A model generated the notes under the pieces. That model did no database searches. It was not told where the DNA came from and worked only from the letters and a program-made list of their open reading frames with translations. This document shows, piece by piece, positions 31,006 to 42,863 of a DNA stretch of 64,000 bases; within the stretch, counting starts at the first letter, position 1; each line of letters starts with the position of its first letter. Source of the DNA: Xiphydria camelus. Lineage: Eukaryota > Arthropoda > Insecta > Hymenoptera > Xiphydriidae. The stretch spans positions 21,120,278 through 21,184,277 of the forward strand of contig OY783194.1 in assembly GCA_963678675.1 (NCBI GenBank). The letters are read 5' to 3'. The translations under genes and the position numbers were made by a program.

Positions 31006-32295
31006 ATGGAAATATCTCTACCCGCTAAGCCTGAGAGGGCTTTGACGAAACGACAATTTCAGGCAGAGGCTGAACAGCGGCAATACTTCATGTTTTCCGA
31101 CTACTACGCCTTGCTACGGATTTTCGAGTATCTCAACTTTCAGGACCTGCTGCGAGCGGCGAGAGTGTGTAGAATGTGGCGTGATCTCGCCGTGCATCCC
31201 TCGCTGTGGAGGACGGTGCGGATGAAGGGTAAGTGCGAGGTGACCGATTGGGACGGATTTGCGAAGGCGTTGAAGAGGTGCGGCACGCGACACTTGGATC
31301 TGAGTGAGATGGTGGTCGAGGAGGCGGAGTCCGACGCTATCTCGGAGAAATTCGTATCCGTAATATCAAGGTTTACGAATCTCGTTAAGCTGGAGCTGTT
31401 CCAGTGCCCTGCAAACGTCATCGAAGAAGTGATCGAGAACTGCCCGCAGTTGGAGGTGTTGAGTGCAATGTCGATAGAGCCCTGCTCTTCTTTGAATTTG
31501 AGCTCGGCCGGAAATCTGAAACGCTGTCAGGAGCTAAAATTGAGGGCGATAAACTGGATGTCCTTGGAGACGGGTCTCTCATCTTTGCAGACGCTGGCTC
31601 AGTTAACTCATTTTAGTCTGACGACTGTGGAAGAACTCTACGGGTTTGAACTTGACATTTTAGAATCGTTAACAACCCTGGAAACGCTTGAACTCGGAAA
31701 GTGTTCCTACCTTCATAAAGAATTCGGCACGCGGGTACTTCCGAAATTGCACAATTTGAAACGTCTTAGACTGGAGAATGGATTATTCTTGTGCTGTACG
31801 TTCGAGATACTCGAGGGCGTGTCGAAGCTGAAAAATTTGAGTCAATTGGAATTAGTCAACTTCGAAGTGAAGAACGGCTTCGACAAATACTTGGCGAAAT
31901 GCAAGAATATCAAAAGGCTACTGATAATACCGATTTATACATCGAATTATGCCATGTCGAACAACATGATTCTCAGTGGCGTCATGGAGTTATCAAATAA
32001 CTTAACGCACTTCGGCTGGGGTTTTGCCGACACGGGCGATTTTATACCGGTGTTAAAACCAATTCCGTACTTGAAGTCGATCGAGAATATAGAAGATGAT
32101 AGTTTAGAGGAAGACGATCAGGTGCTACCGAACCTGACGGATTCGCAAGTATACATTTTGCGATTGTCTCAGCTGCGGAAGCTTCTCCTCACCGCGTTGC
32201 CAAAGACGCGGTTCGAAACCTTGGAAATTCCCTTCGACACCAAGTGGCAGCAGATTATTTCAGATTCTACCGCTCTCTCAGTAACCAAGAGATAG
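31006..32295 (+). CDS. F-box/leucine-rich-repeat protein, unit 5
   Basis: 429 residues, exactly the consensus of the left half of the array (Lys76, Ala107, Ala198, Asn319, Val373, Asn376). Only silent differences are seen, for example TCG for TCC at Ser167 and CAG for CAA in LSQL. This is the last unit before the Met373 subfamily. In the leader, GGAGGCTC replaces GGACGCTC. Confidence 0.9.
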   Translation: MEISLPAKPERALTKRQFQAEAEQRQYFMFSDYYALLRIFEYLNFQDLLRAARVCRMWRDLAVHPSLWRTVRMKGKCEVTDWDGFAKALKRCGTRHLDLSEMVVEEAESDAISEKFVSVISRFTNLVKLELFQCPANVIEEVIENCPQLEVLSAMSIEPCSSLNLSSAGNLKRCQELKLRAINWMSLETGLSSLQTLAQLTHFSLTTVEELYGFELDILESLTTLETLELGKCSYLHKEFGTRVLPKLHNLKRLRLENGLFLCCTFEILEGVSKLKNLSQLELVNFEVKNGFDKYLAKCKNIKRLLIIPIYTSNYAMSNNMILSGVMELSNNLTHFGWGFADTGDFIPVLKPIPYLKSIENIEDDSLEEDDQVLPNLTDSQVYILRLSQLRKLLLTALPKTRFETLEIPFDTKWQQIISDSTALSVTKR

Positions 32296-32361
32296 ATAAA
32301 GTAATCGCTAAAGAATTCAAGGAAGCGAACGATGCGAGATGATTAACATTTTCTTTTAATT

Positions 32362-32927
32362 TTATTCTGCCTCGTCATCGTCAAGGAGGTTCTTATCTAG
32401 TATATTCAACAAAAGTATCGTGTTTCCGTATATTATATTTATACACACGTCGATATTGATGGCAGAAATAAGATCGTACGGTATTTGCATTCCCGACAGG
32501 AGCGACGCCATATCGCTAACGATTTGAGTCAATAAGTCTCTGGATATGACAATTCGTAAAACCTAGTCTCTCATTATTACACGTACATTAGCTGTCATCC
32601 GACACTTTACCATGTCCCTAAATATTACGACACTGCCATTTGGCGTAATTGTACGAAAAGGGGAAACAAAGATATCAAATTTCCTTAAAAAAATTGCTCC
32701 CTCTTACGGTGGACGAAATTTGACACAACGGTTCATACCGCTCGACATTATTGCTATCTAAGTAAAGCACTAATTTAGAATTAATCCCATCATCGGTCAC
32801 ATAATGACAAGGCGAGCGGTCTGTTTCGGCTAATCCAGGCTGCTAATGAGTTCGCTGCAGTCCCGCACCTTCCCGGAAAGGGCTAATTGCTGGACGAGTC
32901 GGAATAGATCGTTTTCCGCATACTTAA
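32362..32927 (-). pseudogene. Converging two-exon gene, unit 5, disabled
   Basis: Same exon 1 lesions. A private GCGACGCCATATCG changes one exon 2 codon. Confidence 0.6.
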
Positions 32928-33633
32928 GGGGGAACGCCACTGTGACGGCCCGAAAAATGACCGTTCTTCGTGAATTTTTTTGAAAGGGTTAATAAATAGT
33001 TAAAGGGATGCGGTTTGTTGCATGCTATTACGTAGACTTTCAACTTCATTTATGTACATTTTTATTTAAAAATATTGTAAATTGACAATGTTATTAACAT
33101 GAATGTTACCCTCGAAAAAATGAACCGCCCTTGTCCCACGTGTTTCGGTATGAAGGATTATTATCTGGAAAAAAAATTTTTTTTTTAAATATCTATAAGA
33201 ATGTGGCTATCGTTGTACGTAGGGTTTTTTTTCGCAAAATGCCGAAATATTGAAATTTTTCTTCGTTATTTTCGCAGTTTTTCGTATTCTAGCAGCTTGA
33301 AAAAATAGTAAAAATCAAAATTTCAAAAAACCCCTACGTACAACGCGATAGCTATATACTTATAGATATTAAAATTTTTTTTCTTTTTTCAGATAATCCT
33401 TCATACCGAAACACGTGGGACAATGGGGAGGGCGGTTCATTTTTTCCGAGGGTAACATTCATGTTAATAACATTGTCAGTTTGGAATATTTTTAAATAAA
33501 AATGTTTACAAATGAAGCTGAAAGTTTATTTAATAGCATGCAACAAGCCGCATCCCTTTAACTATTTATTAACCCTTTCAAAAAAATTCACGAAAAACGG
33601 TCATTTTTCGGGCCGTCACAGTGGCGTTCCCCC
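32928..33633. mobile_element. TTAA hairpin MITE, unit 5
   Basis: 706 bp, perfect termini. CAACAAGCCGC as in units 3-4; private GTTTATTTAATAG. Confidence 0.85.
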
Positions 33634-33881
33634 TTAATCTGATAGTTACCGCTATACTTAGAAATAGTAAGTCTTCTTGTAGAGGGGAGAATGGCGAGTT
33701 CAAGAGATGACCGACCGGGGAAAGTTAATACCTGGCTTATCAGGTTTCGAGGATCGCTTCAACATTCCATGCAGCCCGAACCCTCGTTATGGCTAAGGCC
33801 GAACAACGGTACCCTTGCCCGCTAGATCCGGGACGCGGAAAATACCCAACGTAATCCCTTGTTCTAATACCAGTCACTCCT

Positions 33882-34033
33882 AGCCAATCAGGGCGCATCG
33901 TGTAAGTTTACGTCATCCTCATCCAGCCAATCCGGGCGTACCGCGTCAGCGCACGCTACCCCCACCCACACACCGCCTTACAACTACTGTTAGATGTGAG
34001 ATATATAAACCGCGACCAAATGCATGTTAGTCA
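33882..34033 (+). promoter_or_regulatory. Unit 6 F-box promoter
   Basis: Boxes intact. GATGTGAGATATATAAA has G for A four bases before TATA, private to this unit. Confidence 0.6.
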
Positions 34034-34316
34034 ATGCATAACCGAAGTGTATCGCCGACCGTACACAGTGCAAGCGCTCTAGCTTTTATTCGGACGCTCA
34101 TAATATCTCATACGCTCAGTCTCATATATTATCATCAGGGTAATCGATTCGCTGTACTTCGCGACTTCATCCAAAAGTGTGTTTGTGTGTATAACCAAGT
34201 GAACAGTGCTTCGTCCAGCATAGAGTATCCCCAGTGAAGCACATTCAGAAACAAAATCACCGCCGGGCGATAGTGAGAGCTCTGTAGCACCAGGACGGCG
34301 CAGTCAACCAACGCCG

Positions 34317-35606
34317 ATGGAAATATCTCTACCCGCTAAGCCTGAGAGGGCTTTGACGAAACGACAATTTCAGGCAGAGGCTGAACAGCGGCAATACTTC
34401 ATGTTTTCCGACTACTACGCCTTGCTACGGATTTTCGAGTATCTCAACTTTCAGGACCTGCTGCGAGCGGCGAGAGTGTGTAGAATGTGGCGTGATCTCG
34501 CCGTGCATCCCTCGCTGTGGAGGACGGTGCGGATGAAGGGTAAGTGCGAGGTGACCGATTGGGACGGATTTGCGAAGGCGTTGAAGAGGTGCGGCACGCG
34601 ACACTTGGATCTGAGTGAGATGGTGGTCGAGGAGGCGGAGTCCGACGCTATCTCGGAGAAATTCGTATCCGTAATATCAAGGTTTACGAATCTCGTTAAG
34701 CTGGAGCTGTTCCAGTGCCCTGCAAACGTCATCGAAGAAGTGATCGAGAACTGCCCGCAGTTGGAGGTGTTGAGTGCAATGTCGATAGAGCCCTGCTCTT
34801 CTTTGAATTTGAGCTCCGCCGGAAATCTGAAACGCTGTCAGGAGCTAAAATTGAGGGCGATAAACTGGATGTCCTTGGAGACGGGTCTCTCATCTTTGCA
34901 GACGCTGGCTCAGTTAACTCATTTTAGTCTGACGACTGTGGAAGAACTCTACGGGTTTGAACTTGACATTTTAGAATCGTTAACAACCCTGGAAACGCTT
35001 GAACTCGGAAAGTGTTCCTACCTTCATAAAGAATTCGGCACGCGGGTACTTCCGAAATTGCACAATTTGAAACGTCTTAGACTGGAGAATGGATTATTCT
35101 TGTGCTGTACGTTCGAGATACTCGAGGGCGTGTCGAAGCTGAAAAATTTGAGTCAATTGGAATTAGTCAACTTCGAAGTGAAGAACGGCTTCGACAAATA
35201 CTTGGCGAAATGCAAGAATATCAAAAGGCTACTGATAATACCGATTTATACATCGAATTATGCCATGTCGAACAACATGATTCTCAGTGGCGTCATGGAG
35301 TTATCAAATAACTTAACGCACTTCGGCTGGGGTTTTGCCGACACGGGCGATTTTATACCGGTGTTAAAACCAATTCCGTACTTGAAGTCGATCGAGAATA
35401 TAGAAGATGATAGTTTAGAGGAAGACGATCAGATGCTACCGAACCTGACGGATTCGCAAGTATACATTTTGCGATTGTCTCAACTGCGGAAGCTTCTCCT
35501 CACCGCGTTGCCAAAGACGCGGTTCGAAACCTTGGAAATTCCCTTCGACACCAAGTGGCAGCAGATTATTTCAGATTCTACCGCTCTCTCAGTAACCAAG
35601 AGATAG
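34317..35606 (+). CDS. F-box/leucine-rich-repeat protein, unit 6
   Basis: 429 residues. First copy with Met373 (DDQMLPN), the marker of the right-hand subfamily; otherwise the consensus protein. The downstream spacer switches at the same unit to the right-hand variant set, so the border between subfamilies lies between the start of unit 6 and residue 373. Confidence 0.9.
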   Translation: MEISLPAKPERALTKRQFQAEAEQRQYFMFSDYYALLRIFEYLNFQDLLRAARVCRMWRDLAVHPSLWRTVRMKGKCEVTDWDGFAKALKRCGTRHLDLSEMVVEEAESDAISEKFVSVISRFTNLVKLELFQCPANVIEEVIENCPQLEVLSAMSIEPCSSLNLSSAGNLKRCQELKLRAINWMSLETGLSSLQTLAQLTHFSLTTVEELYGFELDILESLTTLETLELGKCSYLHKEFGTRVLPKLHNLKRLRLENGLFLCCTFEILEGVSKLKNLSQLELVNFEVKNGFDKYLAKCKNIKRLLIIPIYTSNYAMSNNMILSGVMELSNNLTHFGWGFADTGDFIPVLKPIPYLKSIENIEDDSLEEDDQMLPNLTDSQVYILRLSQLRKLLLTALPKTRFETLEIPFDTKWQQIISDSTALSVTKR

Positions 35607-35672
35607 ATAAAGTAATCGCTAAAGAATTCAAGGAAGCGAACGATGCGAGATGATTAACATTTTCTTTTAATT

Positions 35673-36239
35673 TTATTCTGCCTCGTCATCGTCAAGGAGG
35701 TTCTTATCTAGTATATTCAACAAAAGTATCGTGTTTCCGTATATTATATTTATACACACGTCGATATTGATGGCAGAAATAAGATCGTACGGTATTTGCA
35801 TTCCCGACAGGAGCGACGCGATATCGCTAACGATTTGAGTCAATAAGTCTCTGGATATGACAATTCGTAAAACCTAGTCTCTCATTATTACACGTACATT
35901 AGCTGTCATCCGACACTTTACCATGTCCCTAAATATTACGACACTGCCATTTGGCGTAATTGTACGAAAAGGGGAAACAAAGATATCAAATTTCCTTAAA
36001 AAAAATTGCTCCCTCTTACGGTGGACGAAATTTGACACAACGGTTCATACCGCTCGATATTATTGCTATCTAAGTAAAGCACTAATTTAGAATTAATCCC
36101 ATCATCGGTCACATAATGACAAGGCGAGCGGTCTATTTCGGCTAATCCAGGCTGCTAATGAGTTCGCTGCAGTCCCGCACCTTCCCGGAAAGGGCTAATT
36201 GCTGGACGAGTCGGAATAGATCGTTTTCCGCATACTTAA
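35673..36239 (-). pseudogene. Converging two-exon gene, unit 6, disabled
   Basis: Same exon 1 lesions, plus CTATTTCGGC and CTCGATATT changes in exon 1 that mark units 6-14. Confidence 0.6.
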
Positions 36240-36945
36240 GGGGGAACGCCACTGTGACGGCCCGAAAAATGACCGTTCTTCGTGAATTTTTTTAAAAGGA
36301 TTAATAAATAGTTAAAGGGATGCGGTTTGTTGCATGCTATTACGTAGACTTTCAACTTCATTTATGTACATTTTTATTTAAAAATATTGTAAATTGACAA
36401 TGTTATTAACATGAATGTTACCCTCGAAAAAATGAATCGCCCTTGTCCCACGTGTTTCGGTATGAAGGATTATTATCTGGAAAAAAAAATTTTTTTTTAA
36501 ATATCTATAAGAATATGGCTATCGTTGTACGCAGGGTTTTTTTTCGCAAAATGCCGAAATATTGAAATTTTTCTTCGTTATTTTCGCAGTTTTTCGTATT
36601 CTAGCAGCTTGAAAAAATAGTAAAAATCAAAATTTCAAAAAACCCCTACGTACAACGCGATAGCTATATACTTATAGATATTAAAATTTTTTTTCTTTTT
36701 TCAGATAATCCTTCATACCGAAATACGTGGGACAATGGGGAGGGCGGTTCATTTTTTCCGAGGGTAACATTCATGTTAATAACATTGTCAGTTTGGAATA
36801 TTTTTAAATAAAAATGTTTACAAATGAAGCTGAAAGTTTACTTAATAGCATGCAACAAACCGCATCCCTTTAACTATTTATTAACCCTTTCAAAAAAATT
36901 CACGAAAAACGGTCATTTTTCGGGCCGTCACAGTGGCGTTCCCCC
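36240..36945. mobile_element. TTAA hairpin MITE, unit 6
   Basis: 706 bp, perfect 37 bp termini. First copy with TTTAAAAGGATTAATAAA, GAATCGCCC and GTACGCAGGG. Centre A9T9. Confidence 0.85.
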
Positions 36946-37193
36946 TTAATCTGATAGTTACCGCTATACTTAGAAATAGTAAGTCTTCTTGTAGAGGGGA
37001 GAATGGCGAGTTCAAGAGATGACCGACCGGGGAAAGTTAATACCTGGCTTATCAGGTTTCGAGGATCGCTTCAACATTCCATGCAGCCTGAACCCTCGTT
37101 ATGACTAAGGCCGAACAACGGTACCCTTGCCCGCTAGATCCGGGACGCGGAAAATACCCAACGTAATCCCTTGTTCTAATACCAGTCACTCCT

Positions 37194-37345
37194 AGCCAAT
37201 CAGGGCGCATCGTGTAAGTTTACGTCATCCTCATCCAGCCAATCCGGGCGTACCGCGTCAGCGCACGCTACCCCCACCCACACACCGCCTTACAACTACT
37301 GTTAGATGTAAGATATATAAACCGCGACCAAATGCATGTTAGTCA
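37194..37345 (+). promoter_or_regulatory. Unit 7 F-box promoter
   Basis: Intact, consensus sequence. Confidence 0.6.
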
Positions 37346-37628
37346 ATGCATAACCGAAGTGTATCGCCGACCGTACACAGTGCAAGCGCTCTAGCTTTTA
37401 TTCGGACGCTCATAATATCTCATACGCTCAGTCTCATATATTATCATCAGGGTAATCGATTCGCTGTACTTCGCGACTTCATCCAAAAGTGTGTTTGTGT
37501 GTATAACCAAGTGAACAGTGCTTCGTCCAGCATAGAGTATCCCCAGTGAAGCACATTCAGAAACAAAATCACCGCCGGGCGATAGTGAGAGCTCTGTAGC
37601 ACCAGGACGGCGCAGTCAACCAACGCCG

Positions 37629-38918
37629 ATGGAAATATCTCTACCCGCTAAGCCTGAGAGGGCTTTGACGAAACGACAATTTCAGGCAGAGGCTGAACAG
37701 CGGCAATACTTCATGTTTTCCGACTACTACGCCTTGCTACGGATTTTCGAGTATCTCAACTTTCAGGACCTGCTGCGAGCGGCGAGAGTGTGTAGAATGT
37801 GGCGTGATCTCGCCGTGCATCCCTCGCTGTGGAGGACGGTGCGGATGAAGGGTAAGTGCGAGGTGACCGATTGGGACGGATTTGCGAAGGCGTTGAAGAG
37901 GTGCGGCACGCGACACTTGGATCTGAGTGAGATGGTGGTCGAGGAGGCGGAGTCCGACGCTATCTCGGAGAAATTCGTATCCGTAATATCAAGGTTTACG
38001 AATCTCGTTAAGCTGGAGCTGTTCCAGTGCCCTGCAAACGTCATCGAAGAAGTGATCGAGAACTGCCCGCAGTTGGAGGTGTTGAGTGCAATGTCGATAG
38101 AGCCCTGCTCTTCTTTGAATTTGAGCTCCGCCGGAAATCTGAAACGCTGTCAGGAGCTAAAATTGAGGGCGATAAACTGGATGTCCTTGGAGACGGGTCT
38201 CTCATCTTTGCAGACGCTGGCTCAGTTAACTCATTTTAGTCTGACGACTGTGGAAGAACTCTACGGGTTTGAACTTGACATTTTAGAATCGTTAACAACC
38301 CTGGAAACGCTTGAACTCGGAAAGTGTTCCTACCTTCATAAAGAATTCGGCACGCGGGTACTTCCGAAATTGCACAATTTGAAACGTCTTAGACTGGAGA
38401 ATGGATTATTCTTGTGCTGTACGTTCGAGATACTCGAGGGCGTGTCGAAGCTGAAAAATTTGAGTCAATTGGAATTAGTCAACTTCGAAGTGAAGAACGG
38501 CTTCGACAAATACTTGGCGAAATGCAAGAATATCAAAAGGCTACTGATAATACCGATTTATACATCGAATTATGCCATGTCGAACAACATGATTCTCAGT
38601 GGCGTCATGGAGTTATCAAATAACTTAACGCACTTCGGCTGGGGTTTTGCCGACACGGGCGATTTTATACCGGTGTTAAAACCAATTCCGTACTTGAAGT
38701 CGATCGAGAATATAGAAGATGATAGTTTAGAGGAAGACGATCAGATGCTACCGAACCTGACGGATTCGCAAGTATACATTTTGCGATTGTCTCAACTGCG
38801 GAAGCTTCTCCTCACCGCGTTGCCAAAGACGCGGTTCGAAACCTTGGAAATTCCCTTCGACACCAAGTGGCAGCAGATTATTTCAGATTCTACCGCTCTC
38901 TCAGTAACCAAGAGATAG
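37629..38918 (+). CDS. F-box/leucine-rich-repeat protein, unit 7
   Basis: 429 residues, Met373, identical to unit 6. Units 7-11 are spaced exactly 3312 bp apart. Complete frame and promoter. Its MITE carries a variant shared with unit 10. Confidence 0.9.
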   Translation: MEISLPAKPERALTKRQFQAEAEQRQYFMFSDYYALLRIFEYLNFQDLLRAARVCRMWRDLAVHPSLWRTVRMKGKCEVTDWDGFAKALKRCGTRHLDLSEMVVEEAESDAISEKFVSVISRFTNLVKLELFQCPANVIEEVIENCPQLEVLSAMSIEPCSSLNLSSAGNLKRCQELKLRAINWMSLETGLSSLQTLAQLTHFSLTTVEELYGFELDILESLTTLETLELGKCSYLHKEFGTRVLPKLHNLKRLRLENGLFLCCTFEILEGVSKLKNLSQLELVNFEVKNGFDKYLAKCKNIKRLLIIPIYTSNYAMSNNMILSGVMELSNNLTHFGWGFADTGDFIPVLKPIPYLKSIENIEDDSLEEDDQMLPNLTDSQVYILRLSQLRKLLLTALPKTRFETLEIPFDTKWQQIISDSTALSVTKR

Positions 38919-38984
38919 ATAAAGTAATCGCTAAAGAATTCAAGGAAGCGAACGATGCGAGATGATTAACATTTTCTTTTAATT

Positions 38985-39551
38985 TTATTCTGCCTCGTCA
39001 TCGTCAAGGAGGTTCTTATCTAGTATATTCAACAAAAGTATCGTGTTTCCGTATATTATATTTATACACACGTCGATATTGATGGCAGAAATAAGATCGT
39101 ACGGTATTTGCATTCCCGACAGGAGCGACGCGATATCGCTAACGATTTGAGTCAATAAGTCTCTGGATATGACAATTCGTAAAACCTAGTCTCTCATTAT
39201 TACACGTACATTAGCTGTCATCCGACACTTTACCATGTCCCTAAATATTACGACACTGCCATTTGGCGTAATTGTACGAAAAGGGGAAACAAAGATATCA
39301 AATTTCCTTAAAAAAAATTGCTCCCTCTTACGGTGGACGAAATTTGACACAACGGTTCATACCGCTCGATATTATTGCTATCTAAGTAAAGCACTAATTT
39401 AGAATTAATCCCATCATCGGTCACATAATGACAAGGCGAGCGGTCTATTTCGGCTAATCCAGGCTGCTAATGAGTTCGCTGCAGTCCCGCACCTTCCCGG
39501 AAAGGGCTAATTGCTGGACGAGTCGGAATAGATCGTTTTCCGCATACTTAA
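38985..39551 (-). pseudogene. Converging two-exon gene, unit 7, disabled
   Basis: As in unit 6; no private change noticed. Confidence 0.6.
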
Positions 39552-40257
39552 GGGGGAACGCCACTGTGAAGGCCCGAAAAATGACCGTTCTTCGTGAATT
39601 TTTTTAAAAGGATTAATAAATAGTTAAAGGGATGCGGTTTGTTGCATGCTATTACGTAGACTTTCAACTTCATTTATGTACATTTTTATTTAAAAATATT
39701 GTAAATTGACAATGTTATTAACATGAATGTTACCCTCGAAAAAATGAATCGCCCTTGTCCCACGTGTTTCGGTATGAAGGATTATTATCTGGAAAAAAAA
39801 ATTTTTTTTTAAATATCTATAAGAATATGGCTATCGTTGTACGCAGGGTTTTTTTTCGCAAAATGCCGAAATATTGAAATTTTTCTTCGTTATTTTCGCA
39901 GTTTTTCGTATTCTAGCAGCTTGAAAAAATAGTAAAAATCAAAATTTCAAAAAACCCCTACGTACAACGCGATAGCTATATACTTATAGATATTAAAATT
40001 TTTTTTCTTTTTTCAGATAATCCTTCATACCGAAATACGTGGGACAATGGGGAGGGCGGTTCATTTTTTCCGAGGGTAACATTCATGTTAATAACATTGT
40101 CAGTTTGGAATATTTTTAAATAAAAATGTTTACAAATGAAGCTGAAAGTTTACTTAATAGCATGCAACAAACCGCATCCCTTTAACTATTTATTAACCCT
40201 TTCAAAAAAATTCACGAAAAACGGTCATTTTTCGGGCCGTCACAGTGGCGTTCCCCC
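39552..40257. mobile_element. TTAA hairpin MITE, unit 7
   Basis: 706 bp. The left terminus reads CACTGTGAAGG instead of CACTGTGACGG, a variant found again only in unit 10, three units on. Centre A9T9. Confidence 0.85.
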
Positions 40258-40505
40258 TTAATCTGATAGTTACCGCTATACTTAGAAATAGTAAGTCTTC
40301 TTGTAGAGGGGAGAATGGCGAGTTCAAGAGATGACCGACCGGGGAAAGTTAATACCTGGCTTATCAGGTTTCGAGGATCGCTTCAACATTCCATGCAGCC
40401 TGAACCCTCGTTATGACTAAGGCCGAACAACGGTACCCTTGCCCGCTAGATCCGGGACGCGGAAAATACCCAACGTAATCCCTTGTTCTAATACCAGTCA
40501 CTCCT

Positions 40506-40657
40506 AGCCAATCAGGGCGCATCGTGTAAGTTTACGTCATCCTCATCCAGCCAATCCGGGCGTACCGCGTCAGCGCACGCTACCCCCACCCACACACCGC
40601 CTTACAACTACTGTTAGATGTAAGATATATAAACCGCGACCAAATGCATGTTAGTCA
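40506..40657 (+). promoter_or_regulatory. Unit 8 F-box promoter
   Basis: Intact, consensus sequence. Confidence 0.6.
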
Positions 40658-40940
40658 ATGCATAACCGAAGTGTATCGCCGACCGTACACAGTGCAAGCG
40701 CTCTAGCTTTTATTCGGACGCTCATAATATCTCATACGCTCAGTCTCATATATTATCATCAGGGTAATCGATTCGCTGTACTTCGCGACTTCATCCAAAA
40801 GTGTGTTTGTGTGTATAACCAAGTGAACAGTGCTTCGTCCAGCATAGAGTATCCCCAGTGAAGCACATTCAGAAACAAAATCACCGCCGGGCGATAGTGA
40901 GAGCTCTGTAGCACCAGGACGGCGCAGTCAACCAACGCCG

Positions 40941-42230
40941 ATGGAAATATCTCTACCCGCTAAGCCTGAGAGGGCTTTGACGAAACGACAATTTCAGGCA
41001 GAGGCTGAACAGCGGCAATACTTCATGTTTTCCGACTACTACGCCTTGCTACGGATTTTCGAGTATCTCAACTTTCAGGACCTGCTGCGAGCGGCGAGAG
41101 TGTGTAGAATGTGGCGTGATCTCGCCGTGCATCCCTCGCTGTGGAGGACGGTGCGGATGAAGGGTAAGTGCGAGGTGACCGATTGGGACGGATTTGCGAA
41201 GGCGTTGAAGAGGTGCGGCACGCGACACTTGGATCTGAGTGAGATGGTGGTCGAGGAGGCGGAGTCCGACGCTATCTCGGAGAAATTCGTATCCGTAATA
41301 TCAAGGTTTACGAATCTCGTTAAGCTGGAGCTGTTCCAGTGCCCTGCAAACGTCATCGAAGAAGTGATCGAGAACTGCCCGCAGTTGGAGGTGTTGAGTG
41401 CAATGTCGATAGAGCCCTGCTCTTCTTTGAATTTGAGCTCCGCCGGAAATCTGAAACGCTGTCAGGAGCTAAAATTGAGGGCGATAAACTGGATGTCCTT
41501 GGAGACGGGTCTCTCATCTTTGCAGACGCTGGCTCAGTTAACTCATTTTAGTCTGACGACTGTGGAAGAACTCTACGGGTTTGAACTTGACATTTTAGAA
41601 TCGTTAACAACCCTGGAAACGCTTGAACTCGGAAAGTGTTCCTACCTTCATAAAGAATTCGGCACGCGGGTACTTCCGAAATTGCACAATTTGAAACGTC
41701 TTAGACTGGAGAATGGATTATTCTTGTGCTGTACGTTCGAGATACTCGAGGGCGTGTCGAAGCTGAAAAATTTGAGTCAATTGGAATTAGTCAACTTCGA
41801 AGTGAAGAACGGCTTCGACAAATACTTGGCGAAATGCAAGAATATCAAAAGGCTACTGATAATACCGATTTATACATCGAATTATGCCATGTCGAACAAC
41901 ATGATTCTCAGTGGCGTCATGGAGTTATCAAATAACTTAACGCACTTCGGCTGGGGTTTTGCCGACACGGGCGATTTTATACCGGTGTTAAAACCAATTC
42001 CGTACTTGAAGTCGATCGAGAATATAGAAGATGATAGTTTAGAGGAAGACGATCAGATGCTACCGAACCTGACGGATTCGCAAGTATACATTTTGCGATT
42101 GTCTCAACTGCGGAAGCTTCTCCTCACCGCGTTGCCAAAGACGCGGTTCGAAACCTTGGAAATTCCCTTCGACACCAAGTGGCAGCAGATTATTTCAGAT
42201 TCTACCGCTCTCTCAGTAACCAAGAGATAG
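40941..42230 (+). CDS. F-box/leucine-rich-repeat protein, unit 8
   Basis: 429 residues, Met373, same protein as units 6 and 7. Nothing private noticed in the coding sequence. The following MITE has a length variant shared only with unit 11. Confidence 0.9.
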   Translation: MEISLPAKPERALTKRQFQAEAEQRQYFMFSDYYALLRIFEYLNFQDLLRAARVCRMWRDLAVHPSLWRTVRMKGKCEVTDWDGFAKALKRCGTRHLDLSEMVVEEAESDAISEKFVSVISRFTNLVKLELFQCPANVIEEVIENCPQLEVLSAMSIEPCSSLNLSSAGNLKRCQELKLRAINWMSLETGLSSLQTLAQLTHFSLTTVEELYGFELDILESLTTLETLELGKCSYLHKEFGTRVLPKLHNLKRLRLENGLFLCCTFEILEGVSKLKNLSQLELVNFEVKNGFDKYLAKCKNIKRLLIIPIYTSNYAMSNNMILSGVMELSNNLTHFGWGFADTGDFIPVLKPIPYLKSIENIEDDSLEEDDQMLPNLTDSQVYILRLSQLRKLLLTALPKTRFETLEIPFDTKWQQIISDSTALSVTKR

Positions 42231-42296
42231 ATAAAGTAATCGCTAAAGAATTCAAGGAAGCGAACGATGCGAGATGATTAACATTTTCTTTTAATT

Positions 42297-42863
42297 TTAT
42301 TCTGCCTCGTCATCGTCAAGGAGGTTCTTATCTAGTATATTCAACAAAAGTATCGTGTTTCCGTATATTATATTTATACACACGTCGATATTGATGGCAG
42401 AAATAAGATCGTACGGTATTTGCATTCCCGACAGGAGCGACGCGATATCGCTAACGATTTGAGTCAATAAGTCTCTGGATATGACAATTCGTAAAACCTA
42501 GTCTCTCATTATTACACGTACATTAGCTGTCATCCGACACTTTACCATGTCCCTAAATATTACGACACTGCCATTTGGCGTAATTGTACGAAAAGGGGAA
42601 ACAAAGATATCAAATTTCCTTAAAAAAAATTGCTCCCTCTTACGGTGGACGAAATTTGACACAACGGTTCATACCGCTCGATATTATTGCTATCTAAGTA
42701 AAGCACTAATTTAGAATTAATCCCATCATCGGTCACATAATGACAAGGCGAGCGGTCTATTTCGGCTAATCCAGGCTGCTAATGAGTTCGCTGCAGTCCC
42801 GCACCTTCCCGGAAAGGGCTAATTGCTGGACGAGTCGGAATAGATCGTTTTCCGCATACTTAA
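42297..42863 (-). pseudogene. Converging two-exon gene, unit 8, disabled
   Basis: As in unit 6. Confidence 0.6.
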
